NCBI RefSeq assembly: GCF_000368025.1
Contig: NZ_KB849212.1
Location: 1,334,435 to 1,398,434 of the forward strand
Length of the DNA: 64,000 nucleotides
Origin: Acinetobacter parvus DSM 16617 = CIP 108168
GTDB lineage: Bacteria > Pseudomonadota > Gammaproteobacteria > Pseudomonadales > Moraxellaceae
Direction: 5' to 3'
In this document: positions 44,131 through 53,983 of the stretch, piece by piece
Numbering within the stretch: position 1 is the stretch's first letter
How the letters are laid out: every line of letters starts with the position of its first letter
Position numbers and translations under genes: made by a program
The notes under the pieces: model-generated
Databases searched by the model: none
Seen by the model: the letters and a program-made list of their open reading frames with translations, nothing else
What the model was told of the DNA's origin: nothing

Positions 44131-45999
44131 TTAGCTGTTGGGTTCAGCTTTAAAATTTCTGTCTAATGTCGTGAGTTGTTGTAATAATTCGTTCTTTTTA
44201 AATGCGCCTGTCAAACGGAGCGGACGGATTTCCTGTTGTTGAAAGTTCAGGAATAGATAGGTCGGTGGGCCTAAAATATCCCATTGATTGAGCAGTGCCT
44301 GATGTGAGGCATCATAATGGCTTAAATCCAGTTTAATCAAATAGTAAGGAGCTAAAGCCTGTTGCACCTCAGCATCCTTTAAGATGCGATGTTCAATCGG
44401 CTGACAAGCCACACACCAGTCTGCATATACATCAATCACAACGGCCTGATCTTTTGGTGCGTTAGCTAGAATCTGCTCAAACTCAACAGCGGTTGTTGCG
44501 ACATGCCACTCTGCTAATTTATCTGCCTGAACTGCGCTTAAATTTTGAATATGTTGATATTGGTTAAAAGCTAAAAACGGAACTGAGATCATCAGCAACA
44601 ATGCATATAACCACTGTAATTGTCCTTTCTTCACAAATAGACGATATATCGCGAAACCAATAAATGCCATGCCCAATATAAGACTAAGTATTTGAATCGC
44701 TAATTCAGGCAACAACGGACGGATAAAATAAATACTTAAAGCCAACATCAAAAAGGCAAAAATCACCTTAATCTGGTGCATCCACTCACCCGCTTTCGGC
44801 AAGGCTTTCGCCCCCAACACGCTGGCAAGCAACAGTGGAATCCCCATGCCAAAACCCAGCGTAAACAGCAATAATGCGCCCTGCCACTGGTTTTGGGTCT
44901 GGGAAATAAACAGGAGTGTGCCTGCCAAGGGTGCGGTCATACACGGCCCAACCAGCAAGGCGGAGATCATGCCCATGACACTGGCACCAATCAGGGTTCC
45001 ACCCTGCTGTACCGACTGCATACGATCCAGCCGATTAAGCAGTTTTTGCGGTAGCTTGATCTCAAACAGGCCAAACAGGTTTAAGGCGAACAGTACAAAC
45101 AACAGGCTGAAAGCAACCAGTGTGGCAGGCTGCTGCAACCAGCGCTGGAAGTTCAGTCCAGCCGCCGAGGCGATCAGGCCAAGTACCGCATAGACCATCG
45201 CCATACTCAGCACAAAGGTCAGTGCAATTGTCCATGCCTTGACCCCTTTATGTTCACGAACAATCAATGAAGTCAAAATCGGCAGCATCGGCAACGAACA
45301 TGGCGTAAACGCCAGTAAAATACCTAAACCGAGAAACAACAACAGGCTGTAGGCAAGGGAATGTTGTTCCAGCGTGCTTGACCATTTCTGATCTTGCGCC
45401 ATACCAGTTGAATTGTTGGAAGATATAGAAACGGTAGCGTCTGATGTTTCCGCCCTGTCATTTGCGGCTGTCTGGGCATTTAAGGCATTGGCGGAACGAG
45501 CGACATCCAGAAAGCGTTTTTGTGAGTTTAAACCTGTATTTTCCATGCTGACCAAGCCATCGGCATCGGTCTGGAACTCAATGTTTTGCGGTGGATAGCA
45601 GATACGGTCTTTGGCACAGCCTTGCCAGCTCACCCGATAATGTTGTGATGCCTGCGTGGCAATACTGAATTCAACCTGCTGGTAATACACCTGGGTATGA
45701 CCAAAATTTTCATCATACTGGTCAACCGCCTTGGGTAAATTCAAGGCGACCGCTTTATTGCCCTGCTGAACCTCAAATTTGTGTTGATACAAATAATAGT
45801 TGGGCTGAATGGTCCAGTGCAGGCGTGCCTCATTGTTTTTGGTTGATTCAACCGAAAAAGTAAAAGCCTGTTCTGAGCTAAGCAATGGCGCTAAAACATT
45901 ATCCTGGGCATGGATGAGTGTCCCACATAACAACAGTAAACTGCCAAGAAAATAACGGATCAGCTGAAAACTGTAGCCGCCCTGAACACACTTTTTCAT
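44131..45999 (-). CDS. dsbD: Thiol:disulfide interchange protein DsbD
   Basis: 622 residues carrying electrons from cytoplasmic thioredoxin to the periplasm. Signal or anchor at the N-terminus, alpha domain with the CAKDRICYPP cysteine pair, eight transmembrane segments with FTPCSLPMLPIL and VGPCMTAPL (redox Cys pair), and a C-terminal thioredoxin domain with YADWCVACQ. The membrane part looks richer in G+C than the two flanking parts (eye estimate). The stop is next to a broken GST gene. Confidence 0.95.
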   Translation of the reverse strand: MKKCVQGGYSFQLIRYFLGSLLLLCGTLIHAQDNVLAPLLSSEQAFTFSVESTKNNEARLHWTIQPNYYLYQHKFEVQQGNKAVALNLPKAVDQYDENFGHTQVYYQQVEFSIATQASQHYRVSWQGCAKDRICYPPQNIEFQTDADGLVSMENTGLNSQKRFLDVARSANALNAQTAANDRAETSDATVSISSNNSTGMAQDQKWSSTLEQHSLAYSLLLFLGLGILLAFTPCSLPMLPILTSLIVREHKGVKAWTIALTFVLSMAMVYAVLGLIASAAGLNFQRWLQQPATLVAFSLLFVLFALNLFGLFEIKLPQKLLNRLDRMQSVQQGGTLIGASVMGMISALLVGPCMTAPLAGTLLFISQTQNQWQGALLLFTLGFGMGIPLLLASVLGAKALPKAGEWMHQIKVIFAFLMLALSIYFIRPLLPELAIQILSLILGMAFIGFAIYRLFVKKGQLQWLYALLLMISVPFLAFNQYQHIQNLSAVQADKLAEWHVATTAVEFEQILANAPKDQAVVIDVYADWCVACQPIEHRILKDAEVQQALAPYYLIKLDLSHYDASHQALLNQWDILGPPTYLFLNFQQQEIRPLRLTGAFKKNELLQQLTTLDRNFKAEPNS

Positions 46000-46076
46000 T
46001 ATGTTTTCTCTGCTTTCTCTCCAGCACTCCCTATGCGCAACAGGAATTCAAGGGAGGAACATGGAGAGAGGTTTGA

Positions 46077-46844
46077 TTAGAATAGGACCGAAACGCCAAA
46101 ACCACCGTTATAGCTTTTGCCACTGCCATTTAAATCGACACCAACACTGGCATCCACTTGAGCACGGTCATTGATGGCATAAACCAGACCCGTACCTAAA
46201 CCATATTCATAGTCCTGACTTTCCGCCTTACGGTAGATAAACTCTGAGAAACCAGACAATTTACCTGCAATTTTATAGTCAATGGTCGGAACGGCGGTGA
46301 CTGCCCAATCACTGTTCTGCGCCTCATAACGCATGGTAATGGATGTACCAACCAAGTCACTTAACTCATACGCCACTGCCGAAGTCAGGCTATAGATATC
46401 GTCATGTGCAGTGAACTCGTCATTGCCCGTTGCAATAACCGCCTCAGCCAGCAACGCCATGCTTAAACGGTCATCCTTTAGGTCAATCGCCTTTTTCAAG
46501 CCAATGCTGACATCACCCAAACCATGAGTTTCCTTTTTCATGCCCGCATATTTGTTTTGCTGCCAGACAGGTCCCTGCCAGCCTAACTGGAGTTCAAGGC
46601 CATCGGTTAAACCTGTACGCAACAGCATGTCAGCATTGAGTGTTAGGGTTTTGTCTTTTGCCCCAGCGACATTGTCCTGCTGATAGCTGACAGAAGGCAA
46701 TCCCTGCTCCCAAGCCAGATGACCCACTGGTGTAATCCCCGTGCCCATGCCAGCTCCATGGCGGTCAAAAGAAAAATCCGCCGCAAAAGCTGTGCTGACC
46801 ATCATTGAGGCTGCAATAAAGCCCAATGTTTGAAGTGTTTTCAT
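46077..46844 (-). CDS. Outer-membrane protein, phenol-degradation (MetA-like) transporter family
   Basis: 256 residues with signal MKTLQTLGFIAASMMVSTAFA and a barrel-like body (GLELQLGWQGPVW, GLGDVSIGLKKAI, DVSVGVDLNGSG-like VDASVGVDLNG, ending GVSVLF with terminal Phe). Similar to the PF13557 MetA-pathway family; substrate unknown. Start ATG 46844: GGGGAG lies 4 nt upstream; ATG 46847 is too close. Confidence 0.8.
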   Translation of the reverse strand: MKTLQTLGFIAASMMVSTAFAADFSFDRHGAGMGTGITPVGHLAWEQGLPSVSYQQDNVAGAKDKTLTLNADMLLRTGLTDGLELQLGWQGPVWQQNKYAGMKKETHGLGDVSIGLKKAIDLKDDRLSMALLAEAVIATGNDEFTAHDDIYSLTSAVAYELSDLVGTSITMRYEAQNSDWAVTAVPTIDYKIAGKLSGFSEFIYRKAESQDYEYGLGTGLVYAINDRAQVDASVGVDLNGSGKSYNGGFGVSVLF

Positions 46845-46876
46845 CATTCTCCCCTTTTTCATTCTACTGGCTAGGC

Positions 46877-47422
46877 TTATGCCGTTAACTCTTTTGACAT
46901 TTTTGCGCCATGGCGACGTAGCAATTCTAGTGTTTCACGCTCTTCCTGCAAGGACTCCGACCAGTCAATTTCATCAAAATCGCAGTCAAAGAATAACTGG
47001 CTAATGGATGACAAAATGGTGAGACCCTCTTCATCGCGAGTATTTGGATCCACCTTTTCATCCAGTAGACGCTGTACCATAGGCACACAGGCCGAGCTTG
47101 CCGCATCCCAAAGTGGTCCATAAAATTCCTCGGCATCCCATAAATGAAGATTGGCTTTCGCTTGAATTAATGCTTCTAAAATGTCTTGATAAACTTGTAA
47201 TTGTTGTTGTTTGTCTGCTTCAGTCAATGGCTGACCTGCTTCATAAGCTTCACAGACATTCTCCCACCAGACAAATAAGCCATCACATAAAATAGAGACT
47301 GGGAAACCATGTTCTGGATCAATAAAGTTCGGGTCGAGTCCTTCAGCAAGTAAAGATTGCACTTGGGCTAAATCGAGTTGTTGTATGGCTTGCACCAAGG
47401 CCTGATGCTGATTGCTTAACAT
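46877..47422 (-). CDS. Ankyrin-repeat-like protein
   Basis: 181 residues. Two clear ankyrin-type helix-turn-helix units are seen: QALVQAIQQLDLAQVQSLLAEGLDPNFID at the start and PMVQRLLDEKVDPNTRDEEGLT later. The middle (SILCDGLFVWWENVCEAYE) is an insertion. Acidic overall. Function unknown; probably a binding protein. Start ATG 47422, with GAGAA upstream. Confidence 0.8.
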   Translation of the reverse strand: MLSNQHQALVQAIQQLDLAQVQSLLAEGLDPNFIDPEHGFPVSILCDGLFVWWENVCEAYEAGQPLTEADKQQQLQVYQDILEALIQAKANLHLWDAEEFYGPLWDAASSACVPMVQRLLDEKVDPNTRDEEGLTILSSISQLFFDCDFDEIDWSESLQEERETLELLRRHGAKMSKELTA

Positions 47423-47523
47423 GACCAATTCTCACAATATATTTAATGTTTCTATTATGCCGAATATCCCAACAGGTTTTTATAAAACAGCCCAAAAATC
47501 ATGTATAAATTTGATACACACAT

Positions 47524-47550
47524 AAAAAAAGCCCACTTTGGGCTTTTTTT
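47524..47550. terminator. Terminator of hpf
   Basis: 11-bp stem AAAAAAAGCCC with its complement and 5-nt loop, directly after the hibernation factor gene on the minus strand. Runs on both sides make it bidirectional by sequence. Confidence 0.8.
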
Positions 47551-47562
47551 ATGCATATCTAC

Positions 47563-47934
47563 CTATGCTTCTTTCAGGTCTACGTCATCATCGACATCAA
47601 TATATTTTGGCAAGCCACCACGATGATGTTCTTTTTTCTCATATAAATGTTCCAAACTGCGTTTTAGTTTATCAATCGCACCGTGGATGGAGGCATCAAC
47701 ATTTGCCGCCTTGTTTGTCACAGCAACAGGTTTCAGGCCTGCTGGACGAGCCTCGATCGTACAACGTTTGTCATCATCGCCCTTTTTTTCCCCATTTTCA
47801 TCACTAATATAAACCAAAAAATGTGTAATACGTTCGCTATAGCGTTGGAATGCTTGCATAAGTTCTGCACGGACATAACTAATTAAACGTTCGCCACCTT
47901 GAATGTTCTTATCTGTACGGACTTCAATATTCAT
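47563..47934 (-). CDS. HPF/RaiA family ribosome hibernation factor
   Basis: 123 residues, longer than YfiA-type RaiA. The S30AE fold is seen: MNIEVRTDKNIQGGERLISYVRAELMQAF, then YISDENGEKKGDDDKRCTIEAR, then DASIHGAIDKLKRSLEH. Such proteins bind 30S subunits and inactivate ribosomes in stationary phase. The acidic tail DVDDDVDLKEA is unusual. No other known gene beside it. Confidence 0.87.
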   Translation of the reverse strand: MNIEVRTDKNIQGGERLISYVRAELMQAFQRYSERITHFLVYISDENGEKKGDDDKRCTIEARPAGLKPVAVTNKAANVDASIHGAIDKLKRSLEHLYEKKEHHRGGLPKYIDVDDDVDLKEA

Positions 47935-48301
47935 AAATATCTTCCTCTCTTTTCTGTGAGACGGTTCTACTAAACTTTTTTATTTAGCACGCTTTGAGCA
48001 TGCATTCATTCAGTGCAGTTGTATATTTTGATTATGTAAATGCTTGTGGTCTCCTTGCTTCACATCTGTTGCTTTTCAGTAGTTAAGAAAATCTTGTATA
48101 ACTCCAATATCTGTCTTTCATCACAAATATGCAAGCTGATTTTTGACATTTTTATTAAAACTTGATCAAAAAGCAGCCTAATACCATCTCATTCCTGATT
48201 TGCCGTTCCATACAAATTTTTTGAGTAGTTGGTCAAATTTGGCTTTATTTTTGCTTAATTCCTTGTATGCTTGACACGCCATTTTGGGGGGGATTTTTTA
48301 A
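47935..48301. other. AT-rich intergenic region before tsx-like gene
   Basis: About 365 bp between the divergent hpf and tsx-like genes. TTGACATTTTTATTAAAAC near 48143 and a TTGACAC box near 48271 are possible -35 elements. A GGGGGGG stretch at 48285-48291 precedes the tsx start. No RNA gene or ORF recognised. Confidence 0.4.
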
Positions 48302-49027
48302 ATGCAATTGAAGCAACTTGCAGCGACTTGTTTATTGGTATCTACAGCAGCTTTCGTTCAGGCAAAGCCTATTTGGCAAGATTTTAGCCTCACTGGTTTA
48401 TACGGCGAAAACTACGAAGTTGTCGATGAAAAGCAAACGACTTTAACCATTGAATACGCGGCAAAAGTAAAATATGCCGATGTATTTTTCTTTATGGATC
48501 GCATGCGTGGTGGCGACGATCATAAAAGCACCTATTTCGAACTCTCTCCACGTTTAAGCCTAGGTGAGATTTCTGGTCAGAAGCTTGCTTTCGGCCCAGT
48601 AAAGGATGTGTTGGTTTCAACAACATGGGAAAGCAATAATGATGACTTTTCTAGTTTTGATAACTTCTTATACGGCGTAGGTTTCGATCTTGCAATTCCT
48701 TATTTCCAATATGCGAATGTCAATTTCTACCGTGCCAGCAATGAAAACACTGCTGATGACTATCAAATGACCATTGCCTACGCATTGCCATTTAAACTGT
48801 CAAATGAGGATTTTCTGGTGGATGGCTTTCTTGACTGGTCTACAGGTGAGAAAGATCATGCCAGCGAGCTGAACTGGACCACCCAATACAAGTGGAATGT
48901 CGGTAAGCATATTTCACCAGAAACACGCCTGTATCTAGGTATTGAACATTCGGTTTGGAATAACAAGTTTGGTATTAAAGGTAGTGACGAAAACAATGTC
49001 AGTGCGTTAGTGAAATATCATTTCTAA
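48302..49027 (+). CDS. Tsx-like nucleoside-specific outer-membrane channel
   Basis: 241 residues with signal peptide MQLKQLAATCLLVSTAAFVQA. The body matches the Tsx family: WQDFSLTGLYGENYEV, VKYADVFFFMDRM, YFELSPRLSLGEISG, VLVSTTWESNNDDF, and the terminal VKYHF. Tsx barrels pass nucleosides and deoxynucleosides through the outer membrane. The substrate is inferred from family. Confidence 0.85.
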   Translation: MQLKQLAATCLLVSTAAFVQAKPIWQDFSLTGLYGENYEVVDEKQTTLTIEYAAKVKYADVFFFMDRMRGGDDHKSTYFELSPRLSLGEISGQKLAFGPVKDVLVSTTWESNNDDFSSFDNFLYGVGFDLAIPYFQYANVNFYRASNENTADDYQMTIAYALPFKLSNEDFLVDGFLDWSTGEKDHASELNWTTQYKWNVGKHISPETRLYLGIEHSVWNNKFGIKGSDENNVSALVKYHF

Positions 49028-49044
49028 ACAGTCAGTCAATTGAA

Positions 49045-49070
49045 AAACAGCAAGCTTAGTCTTGCTGTTT
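49045..49070 (+). terminator. Terminator of the tsx-like gene
   Basis: 10-bp stem AAACAGCAAG/CTTGCTGTTT, loop CTTAGT, then TTTT. It lies 17 bp past the stop. Confidence 0.8.
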
Positions 49071-49118
49071 TTTTCAATCACGCATATTCAGAAGATGTGA
49101 ACTTTCTTTTATTTTCTC

Positions 49119-49670
49119 ATGTCATTCGTTCTTAAGCTCGCAGCACACAACTTGAATCCCCGTTATCAGATTCGTTTTGCCACAATGGATGATTTAGCAC
49201 AGATTCTCGCTATTTATAATCATGAAATCCTCACAGGGACAGCCAACTGGAATGATCATGCCGTTGCTTTAGAACAATATCAACAACGTTTTCAAGACAT
49301 GCAACAGCGGCAATTTCCAATGATTGTGGTTGAAGATCAACTCAATAACAAAGTTGCTGGTTATGCCTATTACTCAGCTTTTCGGGCGATTAGCGGTTAT
49401 CGTCAAAGTATCGAACATTCTGTTTTTGTTGATCCAAGTTATGCACGTCAAGGTCTAGGCAAAGCCTTGATGCAACAACTGATCCATCTCGCGATACAAC
49501 AAAACATGCATATCATGGTGGCTGCGATTGATAGTGAAAATACAGGTTCTATTGTGCTACATGAACAGCTTGGTTTTGTACAAACAGGTTATATGCCACA
49601 GGTTGGACAAAAATTTGGGCAATGGCGTGACTTGGTGTGGATGCAGCTACAACTTTCAACCACTCAATAA
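49119..49670 (+). CDS. GNAT family N-acetyltransferase
   Basis: 183 residues with the GNAT motifs IRFATMDDLAQILAIYNHEI, VAGYAYYSAFR and VDPSYARQGLGKALMQQLIH (acetyl-CoA loop Q-x-x-G-x-G/A). Length and EHSVFVDPSY pattern are close to the phosphinothricin acetyltransferase-like group, but substrate is unknown. The ATG has no strong ribosome-binding site. Convergent with urtE. Confidence 0.88.
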   Translation: MSFVLKLAAHNLNPRYQIRFATMDDLAQILAIYNHEILTGTANWNDHAVALEQYQQRFQDMQQRQFPMIVVEDQLNNKVAGYAYYSAFRAISGYRQSIEHSVFVDPSYARQGLGKALMQQLIHLAIQQNMHIMVAAIDSENTGSIVLHEQLGFVQTGYMPQVGQKFGQWRDLVWMQLQLSTTQ

Positions 49671-49692
49671 AAAAGCCTCTTACGAGGCTTTT
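49671..49692. terminator. Bidirectional terminator between GNAT gene and urtE
   Basis: 9-bp stem AAAAGCCTC/GAGGCTTTT with loop TTAC, touching the stop of the GNAT gene and lying 2 bp from the urtE stop. Confidence 0.75.
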
Positions 49693-49693
49693 A

Positions 49694-50392
49694 TTAAATC
49701 GCCACCAACTCCCTTATCCCCTTTTCAGGCATTTCTACCCCTTGCCCATGTGCAATCACCTGACCACGCGCCATCACGGTATAGTTATCCGCAAGCTCTT
49801 CAGCAAAATCATAAAACTGTTCCACCAAGACAATCGCCATTTCACCCTGATCCCCCAGTTTACGAATCACACGGCCAATATCTTTAATAATCGAGGGTTG
49901 AATCCCCTCAGTTGGCTCATCCAAAATCAAAACACTGGGCTCAGAAGCCAACGCTCGCGCAATCGCAAGCTGCTGTTGCTGACCACCTGATAAATCTCCA
50001 CCACGGCGGTGTTTCATTTCATCCAAAACAGGAAAAATTTCGTAGAGATGGCTCGGTACTTTTCGGGTTTTTGCACCTGAAAATTTCGCCATGCCAATTA
50101 AAATATTTTCCTCTACCGTCAAAGTTGAAAAAATATCTCGTCCTTGCGGTACATAGGCCAATCCTGCATGTACTCGTTGCTCAGGGGACATTTTGGCAAT
50201 ATCTTTGTCATCTAGCAAAATCTGTCCTGATTTAATCGGGAGAATCCCCATCAAGCATTTCAGCAACGTGGTTTTACCAACGCCATTCCGTCCTAGAATC
50301 ACACTGCATTCACCTACAGGCGCTTGAAATGACACATCACGAAGAATATGACTACCACCATAAAACTGGTTAATTTCTTTCACTTCTAACAT
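49694..50392 (-). CDS. urtE: Urea ABC transporter ATP-binding protein UrtE
   Basis: 232 residues, a LivF-like ATPase. Walker A GRNGVGKTTLLKCLMG, signature LSGGQQQQLAIARAL, Walker B VLILDEPTEGIQPS. Last gene of urtABCDE, 9 bp after urtD. The set imports urea with high affinity. No urease genes lie in the window. Confidence 0.93.
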   Translation of the reverse strand: MLEVKEINQFYGGSHILRDVSFQAPVGECSVILGRNGVGKTTLLKCLMGILPIKSGQILLDDKDIAKMSPEQRVHAGLAYVPQGRDIFSTLTVEENILIGMAKFSGAKTRKVPSHLYEIFPVLDEMKHRRGGDLSGGQQQQLAIARALASEPSVLILDEPTEGIQPSIIKDIGRVIRKLGDQGEMAIVLVEQFYDFAEELADNYTVMARGQVIAHGQGVEMPEKGIRELVAI

Positions 50393-50401
50393 GGCAGTCT
50401 C

Positions 50402-51229
50402 CTAGCGTCCCAAATACTTTTCAATCACATCTTCATTGGCTTGTACCTCTGCCAATGTGCCTTCTGCCAAGATTGCGCCCTGTGCTAATACCGTCACTTT
50501 TTCGCTGATGGTATCAATAAAGCTCATGTCATGTTCTACGACCACCAGCGTATGATTTTTTTTCAATTCCAGACACAATTCAGCAGTGCGTTCTGTTTCC
50601 GCATCGGTCATTCCTGCCACAGGCTCATCCAATAAAATCAGCTTCGGACGTTGCATCAATAGCATGCCAATTTCTAACCACTGCTTTTGGCCATGAGATA
50701 ATAATCCTGCGGGCTTTTTTACAAATTCCTTTAAGCGAATTTGCTCCAGACTTTCCTCCAGTGCTAACTGCGCTTGTGGATCAAGTCGGCTAAACAAGCT
50801 TTTTTTCACTCGCTTATCACGTGGTGCAGCGAGCAGTAAATTTTCCATGACTGTAAAATTTTCAAATACCGTTGGTTTCTGAAATTTGCGCCCAATCCCA
50901 GCTTCCGCAATTTCCTCTGTACTCATTTTGGCAAGATCATAGTTTTGTCCAAAAAAAGCAGTGCCCGTGGTTGGACGAGTTTTCCCTGTAATCACATCCA
51001 TTAGTGTGGTTTTCCCCGCACCATTTGGTCCAATGATGCAGCGTAATTCACCTTCAGCGATATACAGTGATAAATCATTGAGGGCACGAAACGAATCAAA
51101 CCAGACACTAACTTTTTCCAAATACAAGGCAATCCCATGACTAAAGTCTGCGCCCTCAGTTTTGGCGCGTCCATAGCCCTCGCCGAGTTGACCGCCATGT
51201 TGAGCTGAGTCTACGAATAAATCACTCAT
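50402..51229 (-). CDS. urtD: Urea ABC transporter ATP-binding protein UrtD
   Basis: 275 residues, LivG-like. A 30-residue N-terminal leader precedes the ATPase; Walker A GPNGAGKTTLMDVITG, signature region LLSHGQKQWLEIGMLL, Walker B LILLDEPVAGMTDAE. Immediately follows urtC. The leader is typical of UrtD as opposed to amino-acid transporters. Confidence 0.93.
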   Translation of the reverse strand: MSDLFVDSAQHGGQLGEGYGRAKTEGADFSHGIALYLEKVSVWFDSFRALNDLSLYIAEGELRCIIGPNGAGKTTLMDVITGKTRPTTGTAFFGQNYDLAKMSTEEIAEAGIGRKFQKPTVFENFTVMENLLLAAPRDKRVKKSLFSRLDPQAQLALEESLEQIRLKEFVKKPAGLLSHGQKQWLEIGMLLMQRPKLILLDEPVAGMTDAETERTAELCLELKKNHTLVVVEHDMSFIDTISEKVTVLAQGAILAEGTLAEVQANEDVIEKYLGR

Positions 51230-52300
51230 TTAATTGCTCTCCTTTTTAAAACGGTCAAATAAACCAATCACACCTTTCGGTAAGAAAATCGTCACCACGA
51301 TAAATAAAGCACCTAAGATCAGTAACCATGCTTCGGGAGCGGCCACAGTGAAATAGGTTTTCACCGCATTGATTAAACCTGCACCAAGAATGGGTCCGAT
51401 CAAGGTACCACGCCCCCCTGCGGCAACCCACACTGCCATTTCAATCGAGTTGACTGGATTCATTTCGCTTGGGTTGATAATGCCCACCTGTGGCACATAC
51501 AACGCCCCTGCGATACCTGCAATTACCGCAGACAGTACCCATGCTGACAGCTTGTACCACAGCGTACGATAACCCAAATATTGCAAACGGTTTTCGCTGT
51601 CACGAATCGCCCCCAACACACGCCCGTAAGGACGATTCATCAGTTGACGTAAGCCGATAAAGCACAGCATCAAAACCAAAGCGGTGACAAAACATAAAGT
51701 GGCACGCATCGGCGCAGAAGTAATATCAAAACCCAATAAGGTTTTAAAACCCGTGAAGCCATTGTTACCACCAAAACCTGTCTCATTGCGGAAGAACAAC
51801 AGTGCCGCAGCAAAAGTCATGGCTTGGGTAATAATTGAGAAATACACACCCTTGATTTTTGAACGGAAAGCAAAGAAACCAAAAATAAAAGCAACTAAGG
51901 CAGGTACAGATAAAACCAAGATCATTGCCCAAGCAAAATGCTCAGTTCCCACCCAATACCAAGGGAGTTCTGTCCAACTGAGGAAACGCATAAAATCAGG
52001 CAGACCATCGCCTGCGGATTCACGCATCAAGTACATGCCAAAGGCGTAACCACCCAAGGCGAAATATAAACCGTGCCCCAAGCTTAAAATCCCTGCATAA
52101 CCCCACACTAAATCCAGTGCCAACGCGACTAATGCCAGACACATGATTTTGCCAATCAACGTAATCCAATACGCTGACAGATAAAATGCCGAATCAGGGG
52201 ATAACAAATGCAACCACGGCAAGCTCAATAACACAGCAAAACAAATGGCAATCGCGATTGCACTATAGGGTTTATCTGCAAATAAAGAAGTGATTTTCAT
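51230..52300 (-). CDS. urtC: Urea ABC transporter permease UrtC
   Basis: 356 residues, LivM-like permease with many transmembrane segments. GYAGILSLGHGLYFALGGYAFGMYLM, ending IGLFDRF, is characteristic. I chose ATG 52300 (MKITSLFADKPYS) over a longer in-frame start at 52333 that would overlap urtB. Ends 1 bp before urtD. Confidence 0.93.
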   Translation of the reverse strand: MKITSLFADKPYSAIAIAICFAVLLSLPWLHLLSPDSAFYLSAYWITLIGKIMCLALVALALDLVWGYAGILSLGHGLYFALGGYAFGMYLMRESAGDGLPDFMRFLSWTELPWYWVGTEHFAWAMILVLSVPALVAFIFGFFAFRSKIKGVYFSIITQAMTFAAALLFFRNETGFGGNNGFTGFKTLLGFDITSAPMRATLCFVTALVLMLCFIGLRQLMNRPYGRVLGAIRDSENRLQYLGYRTLWYKLSAWVLSAVIAGIAGALYVPQVGIINPSEMNPVNSIEMAVWVAAGGRGTLIGPILGAGLINAVKTYFTVAAPEAWLLILGALFIVVTIFLPKGVIGLFDRFKKESN

Positions 52301-52304
52301 TGGC

Positions 52305-53927
52305 TTACTCCACGAAACGACCTTTGATGGCAAACAAACCTTGTGGACGCTTTTGGATAAACAAAATCACAAGAACCAAGAGAATAATTTTTGCTAAAAC
52401 TGCACCTAGACCAATCTCCAAAACTGTACCGCTAATCCCTAAACCTAAGGCTGCAAGTACTGCCCCCCATACTTGACCCACACCACCGACGACAACGACA
52501 AGGAAGGCATCAATAATGTAGTTTTGTCCGAGGTCAGGCCCGACATTCCCTACTTGTGCTAACGCACAACCTGCCAATCCAGCTAAGCCAGAACCTAAAC
52601 CAAATGCCATCATGTCGATACGTGCAGATCGAATGCCCACGGCACGCGCCATTTGACGGTTTTGTGTCACAGCACGGACAAATAATCCGAAACGGGTTTT
52701 GTTTAATAAGAAAACGAGTAGCAGTAACACCGCCACAGTAAAACCAATAATCGCAATACGGTTATACGGCAACATCAGGCTTGGCGTCAGGGCAATACCA
52801 CCACTGAGCCATGCGACATTCGACACTTCAACATTCTGTGCGCCAAAGATCATCCGAACCGATTGCATCAAGATTAAGCTCACCCCAAAGGTTGCCAATA
52901 ATGTTTCCAATTGGCGACCATAAAGCGGACGAATCACAGTACGTTCAATCAACATGCCGATCAGCGCACTCACCAGAAATGCAGCAGGAATCGCAGCCAA
53001 TAAATACCAATCGACTAAGCCTGCAAAGTGCGTTTTAAAAAAACTTTGAATGACGTAAGTGGTATAAGCACCGATCATGATGAGTTCACCATGTGCCATA
53101 TTGATGACACCAAGCAAACCATAAGTGATCGCAAGACCAAGCGCTGCTAAAAGTAAAATACTTGCGGTACTGAGACCCGAAAATACATGCCCTGACCACT
53201 CACTGATTTGCAAACGGGTTTTAATTTTATTTTGTGCTTCAACCAGAGCCGTCTTGAGTGCTGGATTGCTCTGCGGTTGCTCTAAGCTTTGTGTGATTAA
53301 AGCATATACATCTGGACGATTTGAATCCGCCAAAACTTTTACTGCTTCGATCTTGATGAATTCATCTGAACTATTAAAATCTAAACGAGCTTTCAGTTGT
53401 GCTAAACGGGCTTTAACACTTTCACTTTTTTCATTGAGATAGAGTTGTTTGATCGTTGCGACATCAAGCTCATCCAAGTTATTTTCTAAAATATCAACAG
53501 CGGCTAAACGTTGTGATGCATCATCAGAATTCAATTTAACTTTGGCTTGTCCAAAGTTCAGTGCCTTACGCAAGGTATTGACCAGCGTCACTTGAGATAA
53601 ATCTGAGGGCCAAGTGTCGATGGCTTGCAATTGTGGATAACTTAATAATTTTTCATCGTTTTTTAAAATGTAAGTATGACCTGAACTATCGGTATATAAC
53701 TCATTTTGATCAATATACGCGACCAATTGATCCAGTTGCTCAATACTGGCTGGCCATTGATTCAACATGGCGCGACGAGTAGCAAAGTCAGATTTAACAA
53801 AAGTCTGGATGGCATCCTGAGAAGTTGTAGACGTCACAATTGTTGGTGAAGTAACTTCTGCCCATGCAGGATTAAACATGATCTGTGCCATGATGCAGAG
53901 CATTGCCAAAACATAGTGTTTCGCCAT
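52305..53927 (-). CDS. urtB: Urea ABC transporter permease UrtB
   Basis: 540 residues. It has an N-terminal signal-like segment and a periplasmic HEAT-like region (about 20-250), then a LivH-like permease domain with GLLGVINMAHGELIMIGAYTTY. The long N-terminal extension is typical of proteobacterial UrtB. ATG 53927 has AGGGGAG upstream; a longer frame to 53963 was rejected. Confidence 0.93.
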   Translation of the reverse strand: MAKHYVLAMLCIMAQIMFNPAWAEVTSPTIVTSTTSQDAIQTFVKSDFATRRAMLNQWPASIEQLDQLVAYIDQNELYTDSSGHTYILKNDEKLLSYPQLQAIDTWPSDLSQVTLVNTLRKALNFGQAKVKLNSDDASQRLAAVDILENNLDELDVATIKQLYLNEKSESVKARLAQLKARLDFNSSDEFIKIEAVKVLADSNRPDVYALITQSLEQPQSNPALKTALVEAQNKIKTRLQISEWSGHVFSGLSTASILLLAALGLAITYGLLGVINMAHGELIMIGAYTTYVIQSFFKTHFAGLVDWYLLAAIPAAFLVSALIGMLIERTVIRPLYGRQLETLLATFGVSLILMQSVRMIFGAQNVEVSNVAWLSGGIALTPSLMLPYNRIAIIGFTVAVLLLLVFLLNKTRFGLFVRAVTQNRQMARAVGIRSARIDMMAFGLGSGLAGLAGCALAQVGNVGPDLGQNYIIDAFLVVVVGGVGQVWGAVLAALGLGISGTVLEIGLGAVLAKIILLVLVILFIQKRPQGLFAIKGRFVE

Positions 53928-53983
53928 AAGACTCCCCTTATATTTTCTATTTAAACCAATCAATCAGAAATAAAACCAAGAAA

